Assembly (NCBI RefSeq): GCF_947623445.1
Contig: NC_135244.1
Coordinates: forward strand, 5,828,001 to 5,892,000
Origin: Clavelina lepadiformis
Taxonomy: Eukaryota > Chordata > Ascidiacea > Aplousobranchia > Clavelinidae
Reading direction: 5' to 3'
DNA length: 64,000 bases
Position numbers and translations under genes: made by a program. How positions within the stretch are numbered: the first letter of the stretch is position 1; each line of letters starts with the position of its first letter. Positions 33,737 through 45,232 of this stretch are shown here, piece by piece. The notes below the pieces were generated by a model. It saw nothing but the letters and a program-made list of their open reading frames with translations. It was not told the origin of the DNA and ran no database searches.

Positions 33737-36700
33737 ATGGCTAACAGTCTAGTCGTGCCTCTGGTGTTATGGGGGCACAACCCTCCAACACACCGCATTT
33801 GTTCCATCTTGTTTACCCCAGACTTTAAAACTATTGTGAGTGGCTGTAGAGATGGACAGTTATGTGTGTGGGAATATGACGGCAACACAATCTCACCCAA
33901 ATTTATGCTGTTTGGTCATACAGGCCCAGTAACATCTCTGACAGCTGTGCCCAGTGGAACTTCAGGAGTATGGAAAAAACATCACATCATAAGTGTTTCT
34001 GACACAGGTGAGGTTTGCCTTTGGGATTTGGTAGATGGCCGATGTCTGGAACAAACCAAGTTACTGGGTTCGCCTACTGAAGTGGTTGGTCATAATTTCG
34101 TGATCAATGACAAACCACAACAATGTGTAATGTGCTACGGACAGTTCTCAGAAATAATTATTCTAAGTGCTTCAACGCTGACTGTTGTGCTTTCCCTGGC
34201 ATCAAGGATTTTTCCAGATTGGTTAGCATGCGCCACTATTGTGCCTTGCAGTCAGTCATCAGATGCTTGTAGTGTAATTGGCCTCACCATTAGTGGCATG
34301 CTAAAATTATGGCGAATTCCAAAATCCTATTCTCAACCAGGGCTCTTTGAAGAAGAATCAAAACAAGTCAGTTGTTTATCAGCAGTCTGCATGCGGATTT
34401 ATAATGAAAATTCTCACTTGTTGTTAATTGTTTGTTCTTCAACATGGCATATATGTGATGCTGATGACTACTCTTTTTTGGGTTCTGTCAATGCAGAAGT
34501 GGGTTTTCAGTTTCTTGGAGGCGATTTTTTGTCATGCAATGTGGTTGCAGTTTGGGGTCGAAATGGTGAGGTTTTGTTATACAAGCTGCCATTTTGTGCT
34601 GCAAATCAAGAGAATTATCGCTCTAATTTAAAGAACAAATCTCATTTTCTTCCAAAACATCTACAAAAAATTTCCTTGGTGAAAACTCAACAATTTCTTC
34701 TTCCACCGGCTGCCAGCATAAACCAAACGCTTGATGATTCTCATACAATTCATATTTTAATGGGAACCTGTGAAGGTGAGGTTGCTGTTGGGCAGTTGAC
34801 CAAGGAAGGAAATCGTACAGCAGTTTTAAAATGTAGTTTACAGGATCTTTGGAACAGCTTGGATAGGAAACCTATCGGAATAATTGATCAGTTGAGTCCT
34901 GACCCCAATGAACCTATTAATGTTACTACATCTTTATTTGTGGTTCAGTATTGTTATTTATGTTGTGGTCGAGAAGATGGTAGTATTATTATTGTACCTG
35001 CAGCCAAAACATGCAAGACTCATCTGTTTTTAGATGAATGCTCAAACCGGAAAGGTTTGCTTCCACACAGAACCTTACGTGGTCACAGAGATAGGGTTAC
35101 CTGTCTTTTGTACCCATTTCAAGAAGAACCCCAGAGATTTTCCCCCCAAATTTTATTGTCTGGTGGTGCAGACTTTGCTGTTATCATCTGGGACATCATT
35201 CTTGGTACACTTCTGCATTCATTCCACATCCATGGTGGAGAAATAAGTCAACTTCTTATTCCGCCGGAGGGCTGTAATCAACGTGTGAATCATTCAATTT
35301 GCTCCGTTGCAAGTGACCACTCGGTTGGGCTGCTGAATCTGAAGGACAGAAAACGTGTTCTACTCGCATCTCGCCACCCCTCACCCATTAATGCGATACA
35401 CTGGAGACCAGATGACGATTTCTTAATTGTATCCTGTGCAGATTCCTTTGTATTTGTGTGGCAAATGGAGACAGGTAACTTGGACCGCTGTGAACAAGGT
35501 GCAGTTGCTGCTGACATTTTATCTGCATGTGATGAAATGGAAGCTATAAGATCTGAACCAATCACCCCAAGCTCATTGGATATTGCTCAAGCTTTCAAGT
35601 TAAGAAGCTTAAGTGCATTTAAGGCAGTCGCCCAGCAAGGTTTAAAATCCTTGATAGAGGGTCTTGAATCTGATAAACGCAGTGTGGAAATGAATGATCA
35701 GGTAAATTAAATGCCATAACATATTTTTAGTTTTTGACACATATAATTTAACCCTTTTAACACTTGAAGTTAATTATTTCCTTGGTTTAATAACATTTAA
35801 TTTGTGAACAAGTTAAGATTAATATATTATTACTTTAATTTCAGTTTTCTGCTGCAAACGTCTATCGAGCTATGATCATTTCACCTTTGCGTGCAAGTCC
35901 AGTGCATGATACAGACTCCCACATCATCTTTTTTAACACAGAAGCTTTGATAGCTAAGCTTTTAATGGAGCACACACAAAAGAGAAAGCATCGCACACGT
36001 ACAGGAAACAGAGCTGACATGTCACCTTCTAGTGGCTCTAGGAAAACGGCTATGACAAGTTTTGAAAGACAAGTTAAACATCAATTTCTGGACGATGGTA
36101 GTGACTCGTCTGCTGTTGAAGGCCAGGTCACTAAGACAAGGCGGGACAAGAAACAGATCTCCCCACTAGAAGTAGATTCAGCAATTGACATTGCCCAGAT
36201 TATTGTGTCATGCATACATGCTTGGGACCTAGATTCAAATATTGATGAGTTTTGCAGAGAAAGGCTAGGTCTTCTGACACCAAGGTCACATGTGTCCTTT
36301 GGATTATTGTCTCACTATGGTCACATGGCATTATTGTTTCCAAAAGCATCTGCGAAGGGAATAGAAGTGAGAAAAAAGCTTTTTGCAGTGTATATAGATT
36401 ATAGATATGCCACTTTGGCAATTGATCTCATATATTCTTTCCAAAAGTTGTTCAGTTGCTTTTTCTTACCATTGTTAACTAACACATTGGCCATTGATAG
36501 ATAATATTGTTTGTCAGTGTTATGATTTGTGCATTGTTTCCTGTATAATCACTAATCATCGTGGCGAAGCATCCTGTAGATGTTAGCCATATGTGAGCTG
36601 CTATGCCTATATATCAACTTTACTTTATCTTCAGACTTCTGCCTATTCCAATGATGTTCACTGGCAAATTTCAAGCTCTTTGACAACTCAGCATTTGGTT

Positions 36701-38704
36701 TCCATTATATCAATAGCCAACACAATGATGGAGCTGCCATTTGCTTGTTTTCGCCAACCAAGCACTGCTCTCCAGAGCCAAAGGGAGACAACAGACTCTG
36801 ATGAAATTTCAAAAGACCAACTAAGTACTCTAAAACAATCACAGGTATTTTTGTGTCTTCTTTGAAAGTTCTTTCGTACCCATTGTTGGTGGATCAGACA
36901 TCACTCTTGCATGAATGTCATAAAAATCTTCCATTGATTCTTGTACAAATTCTTATTGTTTATTCTAATAACTTTGATTTTACTGTATGCTCAATTGCTA
37001 ATGTTATTAGGTAAAACAGAGTTGGTCATTGTTGGCAACTTTGCACTGCGTTCTACTGCCGGAAAGAATGGAAATGTTAAACTACAAACCCGCTAAACTT
37101 GAACTCTTAGCACGTAGATGGCAGGACAGGTTTGTTTCAATATCAAAATGACAGTGCAATATCATACATTATTACAACAATGTATGGAGACAGGTTTGTT
37201 TGTCACCAAAGATGCTTAGAACTCCGGGAAGCTTCACAAGCACTGATGTTGGCTGAATTGCGACAAATGGGTTCTGATGGAAGAAGAAAGGTTGTTGAAT
37301 TATGGTCTCGTCATGTCCCAGATTATGTGGATCCGCAGGGTAATGATGTTGAACAGCTTGATTCACCTGCATCATACATGGTTGCTGATGAAGTTGGTGA
37401 CCAATCTAGTATATGCAGTGATGATTTAGTTACCGGTACTCATTCAAGCACAAAGGTGTCGTTTGAGGTAAATGTTAGCTCAGCAGGCTCAATTCAGTTT
37501 AGCCATTTTGATTCTGTAATTTCATGTTTTAGCTAGCAGTGTTGCATTAAAGTTCGTGACAAGTGACAAATAAATGTTTTGTATGCAATTGGTTTTGCAG
37601 GTGCGTAGACGTCACGCAACCGCTATCGTGATTTTGGGGGTTATCGGTGCTGAATTTGGCCAAGAGTTGGAGCCTCGACAAGCACAAAGAATCAACTCAG
37701 ATATTCCAGAAGGCTTTGGAATTATGGACTATTCTTTGGCAAGACATACTTGTAAAGCTCTGGTGTATTTGCTTTTGCAACCAGCATCACCAAGACTTCC
37801 TGCCAACGTTCCTATTCGACGAGCAGCCATTGACTTACTTGGCCGTGGTTTCACTGTTTGGGAGCCGTACATGGAAGTTTCTGCTGTGCTTCTTGGATTA
37901 TTAGAGCTGTGTGAGAACTACAGCAAATACATATCCAGTATTCAGAGCGGTCTGCCTTTAACACCTGAGGCAGATTCATGCAGATCTGCTCATCATTCCT
38001 TATCACTGATTGCAACTGCAAGGCCACTCACATTTATTACCACCATTGCAAGAGAAGTTGCCAGACACAATGCTGCTGCAGCCAATCCTCAACATCAAGC
38101 TTTGCTTGCTAGATCTGTTTTGGTACGAGCCAAACCAGAAATCCTGCGCATTGTTGAACTGTTGGCTGATAAAATGGTGGTGGACATGAACAATGTCTTG
38201 GTAGAAGTTGTCGACATAGTTCTTTTTTGCATAGACGTGACAGTTTTGCGAGCATCTTACGGACTGTTGGAAGCAGTGCCTGCTCTCACAAAGTTCCACA
38301 CCATCTCTTACGATGCGAGGTCTCGAAGAGTGGCTGTGGCAGCCAGCACTGGATCGATTGTGTTATATGACATCAGAACCTGTAAACATCAAGTGGTACC
38401 ACGGGGACTGAGCAGAATAACAGCTTTATGCTTCTCCCCCGATGGGAAATATCTTTGTGTATACTGTGAATCTGAGAACCAACTTAGTTTCTGGATTACC
38501 GCAACAAGTCTGTTTGGTATGATCCAATCTCAAGTGAAATGTGTGAAGACAATAAACCCCTTAAAGGTGCACCCAAAAGTCCAGTCAAATGGAAATTTCC
38601 ATTCATCTTATAAATTTGGAAATCTAGCAAAACTGGTCTGGGTAAATAATAGAGTGGTAGTGCTATTGACATCTGATGGGGCAGAATTTAGATTCCATAT
38701 ATGA
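33737..38704 (+). CDS. WDR7: WDR7 / rabconnectin-3 beta (V-ATPase regulator)
   Basis: Six coding exons: 33737-35701, 35845-36366, 36635-36844, 37011-37129, 37212-37467, 37601-38704. They give 1391 residues in frame (human WDR7 about 1490). The N-terminal WD40 propeller opens with MANSLVVPLVLWG and contains GCRDGQLCVWEYDG and FGHTGPVTSL. A second group includes CGREDGSIIIVPA, RTLRGHRDRVTCLLYP and GGADFAVIIWDI, as in WDR7/WDR72. The C-terminal half has TTQHLVSIISIANT, WQDRCLELREASQALMLAEL and a final WD pair ending with DGAEFRFHI. With its DMXL partner this protein forms rabconnectin-3, which controls V-ATPase assembly and synaptic vesicle acidification. WDR7 and WDR72 cannot be separated from sequence alone; a single pre-duplication orthologue is likely. 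The first exon alone codes 655 residues, unusually large beside CAND1 exons. Confidence 0.95.
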
Positions 38705-38847
38705 ATTCGCATTAAAGTTTTAAGTAGTGAAAAGAATCGATTATCTGTAAGACAACACAACACTATTTGACAACCTTATAACATTTGTTTGTCAAGTGTC
38801 AACATTATATTCCATTATTTTTCTTCTTAGATATGCATGGCGTTGCA

Positions 38848-38853
38848 AATAAA
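38848..38853 (+). terminator. Candidate polyadenylation signal for WDR7
   Basis: AATAAA about 145 nt after the stop codon, in AT-rich DNA. An ATTAAA near 38711 is an alternative. Confidence 0.45.
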
Positions 38854-41444
38854 TTATATTCAAGTGTTTTTAAAATGCTTAATGTGTTTAACGTTGAGAT
38901 TTTCGCCAATTCTTAAGCTGAGCTTTGTGAACGTAGAATAGCTAAAAATACATTAACCCATTCAGTAACCAAAAGAGTGCAAGAATAGATACTATCCGTT
39001 CTCAGGCAAAGTCATTTCAATTTTCAGTTTCTTTTGATGATTGTTTGGCTTTTTAGGTTTGTTACATAGTTAGTTTATTTGTGGTTTATGGAGGAAGTAA
39101 AACTGTGACTATCGTACGTGCAATATTCTATTTCCTTCACTATAATTGTTGTGCTGTTACGAAATAATCAACATTGTAAAACTTGCTGGCGATTTGCATT
39201 GTTTTATATACTGTACAATTATGCCTTCACCTGGCAATATCACTTTTTAAGTTTCGTTGTAATGTGTGTTTTCGTGTTGTGCATAAGGAATCGTGGATGT
39301 AGGCAGGAGGAAGAAACTTTATTGAAATGTTTATGTAATGGTTAGAATGGGTAAGTGGTGAAGAATGATGTTATTTTACAGCTTTTGTCACTGCCTATTA
39401 CTCATGTAAAATCTGTTTTTTGTTGACATATTTTATGATCTGTATACTGCTTTGATTCACTGGTGAAAACTTAGCCTACTAGATGTGTAGGTATAATAAC
39501 TACAATTGTAAACAATTAATTCTTGTTAAATGGAGTGTGCATTAAAATCAGTACGGGATGGTCACATTGGTTAGCCTTTCACCACACATCTATTTCAAAT
39601 ATCAAGGTGCACGGATTTTGGGTACCATACTAGAACTTAAAACCATCTTTCCCGGAAGCATTCAAAGTGTGACCACTGAAAGGTGTCAGCAGTATTGTCA
39701 GACGGGTCCACTAAAATGGTGGGGTGGGGCAAGCCGAGCTGAATTGTACAGCGAGCAAAAAATATAAGAACATTGTAGGTTTCGCATGTAGTGATGCAAA
39801 ATTATGGATAAAAAATCGGGTTCGGATGGCCAGCTGATTTTTTGAAAACTTTTTCTTAGTCATTTCAGCTTGTCTAACAAAACCATCCACGGTCGCTTAA
39901 GTTGAAGAAACCCTTTTGATTTATGAGGGTATCTTAACTTAATTTACCCTGTTGAATTATTAATTAACTGACTCTATTTTTGCGTGAGTTTGGAATACTC
40001 TAAAAGGTTAGAGTCTAACCTTTTGACGGCCGAAAATTTTTAATATTACAACAGAAATAACTCACAAGGAAAGGTTTTTATTATAGGTGCTATACACTTT
40101 CTCAATAATACAAATAACCATGAACATAAGTAATACTACTGCTTATAAGATGTCTATTGAGTTGCAATCAACATAACAAGCATAGACAACTCATCATTCG
40201 GCTAACTCTCTCTGTTCGCTGGTAGACATGCGAAACAATGTGAGATACGTTTAGCTAAAGCTGACACACTGAAACATAGATAAAATCAGTGTTAAGGTTA
40301 AGAAGCGGGCATTTCCAATAAAGATTTCTTATCAGCATAGATGCTGGAAAACAACCTGGAAACGTACTAAAAGGAGTGTTCACAAGAAGTTATTCAGAGC
40401 AAGTTTCCAAACATCAATCGACAGTTGAAGTGTTTACCAAAAAACAATTTCATAAACTTCAATCAATAATTAGAAAAAACTTTTGCAAGAAATGATCTTA
40501 TAGTATTTAAAATACCACCCAGGCCGCTACAAAGTAAAGTCCCCAACTTTCAAGCGTCCATGGTCATGGATGATCTGCGGATTGCACCGGCATTAAGGTT
40601 TTATGAAGTTCCACGAAAACATGAAACACACAACATTACATTTTACTTTTGGAAACCCCTAAATACGCCACTGCATGCTAACTATACACAGTTTTACTTG
40701 CTAACGCAATGTTACAGTGATGTAGGTTATCGGTATTTTAATATTTTCACGTTGACGGTGTTATTCTAAGTATAGGCTAGTTGCGCAATTCTTTATCGAT
40801 CGAACAATAACAGCAGCTGACTAGACTAATTAGACCTACAAAAAAGTGCTGAAATTCAAAACAACAAACTTGCATATATGGTATTGTATCTTATTGTTTA
40901 TTTTTCTGCATTAACTGCGCGGAGTGACAGTTAGGGGGCTAACCGTTGTAAATATAGCACAATAAAACACATGCTCACGAACGGTTAACAAGCAGAAAAA
41001 GTGGCAAAGCCCAAGGGCTTAAAACATGCAAGGTAGCAATAATACAAATGTGCTATAAGATGGTAGGTTAGCATGGCAATGCATATGCACAACTGCATAT
41101 GTAAAAGCATTAAAAATAAAATGGATTAAGCTAGTAATTGACCCTAGTTGCCAGTCTTCATGGCAAGAACTTGAAAAACCTTTTTTCAGAGACTCGTTGC
41201 TTTCATGCCTCCTACGGTCCATAGTTAACATGGAAACAAAGTTGCCTAAAACTGTTTTGCTACTTCGCTCTTTGAGGTCTTCGGTAAGCGCATGGCGTAC
41301 ATTTGCGTCAGAACAAATAAAGTTACTCAACCTACAAACCATACCGCTTTTCTTTAATAAACTAGTTAGATATAAAAAGAAGTTATGCTACGTTTCAACT
41401 ATTGCTCGTGAAGGTATCACAGAATACTAACAAATAATTGACAC

Positions 41445-42358
41445 AAACGTTAATTATATAAATTTTGACAACCTTATGATTGAGCATAACATTGTAGCTA
41501 ACAATCAACTATTCGTTGAATACGTCAAACTTAAATCTGCAATCCCAGATGACTGGGACGAAACATCGTGACAAAACAACCACAACAGAAACCCATTAGA
41601 ATCTCTAAAACAATGTGTTATACTCCATGGGAAAACAACAAAACGCAGCTACGAGTTCATTCTTCAGCGAAAAGCTACGATTGTCAACATCATACAAAAA
41701 AATGGAAAAAGAACTAGGAATTGACATACCCGAGACAACATGGAAAGAATTAGCCTATACCGCGCCCATTACAACTCAACAATTGAAACAAAATTACGTT
41801 CATTTCAAATTAAACTAAACCTTAAAGCTATTGTTTCCAACCAGGCCCTGTTCGCGTTTGGAGCATTAAACTCTGAGCTATGCATTTTCTGTAGAAATAA
41901 TGTTGAATCTGTACTACACATATTTATTCAATACTCATTTACGAGAATTTTCTGGGAAAATGTATGTAACTGGATTGCTGTGTGCTTGAGATGGCATTAT
42001 AGCTTTCAGTATAACAATTTACTGTTCAGTATTCCGAAACCGACAATAGGCCTATCTTTTGGCCTTGTTAACAGCTTATTGTTAGTAGCGCGTTTTACTA
42101 TCTACCGGACCAAGTGTAACAACAGAAAACCATCAATAGAGCTCTTTGAACACGTGGTGAAGGATAGTGAAAAATCCGAGAGGTGTTCAGCAAAAATAAA
42201 AAATAAATTAAGATTTCATTATAGTAAATGGGGGCTTTGCTTGCCATGCTTTTGATTTGCATATTTTTAATTGTGTTTTGTCATTTATTTTATACTACTA
42301 TTTATTTATTTAATGTTATTGTTGTATCGCTAATCATCGAAATAATAAAAAAAAACAA
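41445..42358 (+). mobile_element. 5'-truncated, decayed non-LTR retrotransposon (LINE), C-terminal part of ORF2
   Basis: Three plus-strand pieces in shifting frames read as the region after the reverse transcriptase: INFDNLMIEHNIVANNQLF near 41460, then KKMEKELGIDIPETTWKE near 41700, then in another frame KLRSFQIKLNLKAIVSNQALF and a CIFC...VLHIF zinc-knuckle-like motif near 41880-41930. The usual final Cys of that motif is replaced by Tyr. A stop after DDWDETS and a frameshift around 41760-41800 break the frame. The copy ends in an A-rich tail near 42345-42358. The KxEKELG and FQxKLN blocks suggest an L1/Tx1-like element. No target duplication was found. Confidence 0.7.
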
Positions 42359-42597
42359 CTGCATACAAGTAGCCTACGTGTCATGCTAAATTTGTTCCGG
42401 GCTTTGTGACAAAAAGGTTTAGCATGACGGAACAATTTTTCCGCTGGAAAACCTCGGAGAATACCCTCGGGTTCAAGGAAATCATACAAAGTTATTAAGT
42501 TACTTTACAAAGAAGAAAACAATACATACAAACTCACGGAAATACAAGGTTTTAGATCGAAAAACTTGCGCTGAGTCATGCGCTGTTTTACGACACA

Positions 42598-42830
42598 GTG
42601 CCGGAACAAATTTGCAACACGGTTGTAGTCTGTGCGCCACGGATCTGCGCGGTCACGCCAAAACAATCTAAGCCACGAATGTGGTTCAGATGCGTCACGT
42701 GTGTATCGTGGCGCAAAAAATTGATCCAAGCTGGTGGCTCAAATGCGCCACGTTTTTCGGTCAGTTGCGCCACCAATTTGGCTCAGACACGTCAAGGGTG
42801 TAGCGCAGATGCGCCTTGTTGGTAGTTCGC
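42598..42830. repeat. Cluster of degenerate GCGCCAC-containing repeats
   Basis: Short units such as TGTGCGCCACGG, GTGGCGCAAA, ATGCGCCACG and TTGCGCCACC recur in both orientations within about 230 bp, interspersed with GGTTCAGATGC and GGCTCAAATGC. Part of the unit (GTAGTCTGTGCGCCA ... GTGGTTCAGATGC) is also found at 30449-30503. Another copy of the GGTGGCTCAAAATG...GCGCCAC form is near 43371-43398. Open frames across it are by-products of the repeat. Confidence 0.55.
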
Positions 42831-44359
42831 ATTTGTTATTAACTTTTTACCATGACAATCAATTTCGCACACTTTTATCTAGAGCAGAAAATTACGTTTA
42901 TATGAGAATAAGCAGATCAAATAAGGAATTGTAGGCTACAGAGCATAGGTCGTCAGATCAGATTCTCACTCAGGGTAAAGTAAATGGTTTGGAAGTAGGC
43001 TAGTAGTTGACAAATATAAGTTTGCTTGAGCTTTTGTGTGCCACAAAAATGGTACTCGAGTAAAGCAGCTCTGCTACCAAGACGTTGACATAAGATCATT
43101 AAAATGAATACAATGAACATTGACAAAAAAACTACGACATGTTGAAATATAGTAGCACGGAACAATGGTCTATAACTCTATACTCTTATACTTATAGGCT
43201 ACTTTATAAAGGAAAATACTGAACACTAATTCACAGAATTGTTCAGTAAATCGTTTGCGTGTAAGGCGAGGTCCATTGATCATCACTAATCAGCCATTAG
43301 TTGAGAAATAATTACCTCAGATTTTGGCGATGAGCAAGATGCGTCATATACGTGTTTCATATACTCTCCAGGTGGCTCAAAATGTTTTGCGCCACTAAAG
43401 CTCAGAGACTATAACCCCGTATCCAAATTTAGCGGTTGACTACGCCGGTTGTTTAAAAATAGTTATGTGAAGTATTTACGAAAAAAAATATTTTAAATAT
43501 AAGTTGAACTAACAATTAAAACTTCAAAAAAGTTTTTACGCACTAAAGTAAATCGCCTAGCCCTACCAAAACTATAAAATTGATATGTGTTCTTTTTCGT
43601 TATATGACATAACATAGCAGCGTAAACATGTTATATGTTCATTTCGTTTGATGGCAAGTGCGTGGTGCCAAGAGAGATTGCTAGAACTTTGTCGACATTA
43701 CATCATGCGATTTTGCCAGTGGTTTTGGAACTCTTGGTAAATCTGTGAGTAACATGTTTTAGTGTAGGATATTTTGATTCTTCCCAAAGTATTACCTATG
43801 TTCTTATTTCGGATGCCAGCCTGGTCATACACCAGTATCGGGCTGTCGGGTTGTCAGGCGATGGCAGGATAGGCGATAAGGTCAAAGGTCGTACCTATAG
43901 TTAAAGATGAGAAAGAATGTGGCGCCATGGTATTATGCTGTCCGTTCTGTGGGCAATTGTTAATAACTTATTAGTGATTAGCCTAAGATCGTGTTCCAGA
44001 TTGAAAACTTAGGATTTTTCATGTCCACGCAAATCCTCCAGAGGATAATTTTTCGGAAACAACTTTGCGCAAATTGCCTAATTTTTGACGCGGGTTACAT
44101 TTTTTGCATTCGATTTTAGAGCATTAAAATCTAGCCTGCTTGCTACTGTCTTGTCGTGATTTATGTTCGACTCGAACTCACCCTTCACTTATGCAGCCCA
44201 CCAACTAGCCTACCAGATCATTTCTCATTTTGTTGTTGACAACTACCGAGGAATCTGTAAATGCAGAAGCACTTGTTGATATTTAATCCTAATCTTTTTA
44301 CGATTATAGGTTGTTTGACATAAGAGATTCCTAATTGGTTTATGATACAGTCATATACA

Positions 44360-45232
44360 ATGCTTACCAGAAGAGCAACTGCTCGGCTTGCAACTCCACA
44401 ACTTAGGATATGGTTGCTAAGGTATGATATACGGTAATTTTATTGCTGCTTTTTGTCCATATTTTGTACTTCATGTGAGTACTTCATTTTGTACTTCATG
44501 TTAATGAGCTATTTTTTAGCAGTTCTCATTTACGTGGACGAAAATTCTCTAGTGAAGCAAACACGCAGAAACTTGCTGAAGGTTCTGATGATAAGAAAGA
44601 AGAAGTCAGTACACCAGATGCTGAAATAAAGAAGCTGAATGAAAGTATTGTAGATTTAACAGTAAGTTAATCTTAAAACAGTTTATTTAACATGCAAACT
44701 TCTTCCACATAGTTTTTTGTTTGGTATAAATGTGTAAAAGCATATGTTATAGTCTCCATTGGTTTATAACTAGATGACCTTTAATTTACAGGAAAAATAT
44801 AAACGGGCATTGGCAGAAACAGAAAATGTACGAATGCGTCTTCGAAAGGAAATCGCAGATGCCAAGCATTTTGGAATACAAACGTTTTGTAAAGATTTGC
44901 TCACTGTAGCTGATGTGTTGCATATGGCTATTAAAAGTATTCCTGATGAACATGTTAACAAGGATTCTACCGAAGAACCCTGGAAATCATTTTACAAAGG
45001 CGTGTGTTTGACTGATAAAGAACTGCATAACGTTTTTGAACGTCACGGACTTATGGTAATGGAGCCAAATAAGGGTGATAAATTTGACCCCAACGACCAC
45101 GAGGCGATGTTTGAAAGCCCCATAGAGGGCATGGAACCAGGACTGGTTAGTTTTATTCAACGCACTGGCTATAAATTGAGGGGACGGACTCTAAGAGCAG
45201 CACAAGTTGGTGTTTCTGGAAAACCAATCTAA
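44360..45232 (+). CDS. GRPEL1: GRPEL1, mitochondrial GrpE nucleotide exchange factor
   Basis: Three exons, 44360-44421, 44523-44661 and 44792-45232, give 213 residues (human GRPEL1 217). The N-terminus MLTRRATARLATPQLR is basic and without acidic residues, as expected of a mitochondrial presequence. A coiled-coil helix with KYKRALAETENVRMRLRKE follows, then DLLTVADVLHMA, and the C-terminal beta domain GYKLRGRTLRAAQVGVS that contacts the Hsp70 nucleotide-binding domain. GrpE releases ADP from mortalin (HSPA9) and supports protein import through the TIM23 motor. Family landmarks are complete. Acceptor-like TGATACAG lies 9 nt before the ATG, leaving a very short leader. The downstream receptor phosphatase is convergent. 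Confidence 0.95.

Larger units (their letters stand above)
38705..44359. other. Repeat-rich intergenic region between WDR7 and GRPEL1
   Basis: Contains the decayed LINE at 41.4-42.4 kb, a cluster of degenerate GCGCCAC-containing repeats at 42.6-42.8 kb, a transposon-like terminus AATACGCCACTG near 40662-40673, and short sequences repeated elsewhere in the window. No host gene was recognised. Confidence 0.5.

Noticed and set aside
42598-42825. Overlapping Arg/Cys-rich open frames on both strands
   Set aside because: They follow the GCGCCAC repeat cluster and occur in several frames at once.
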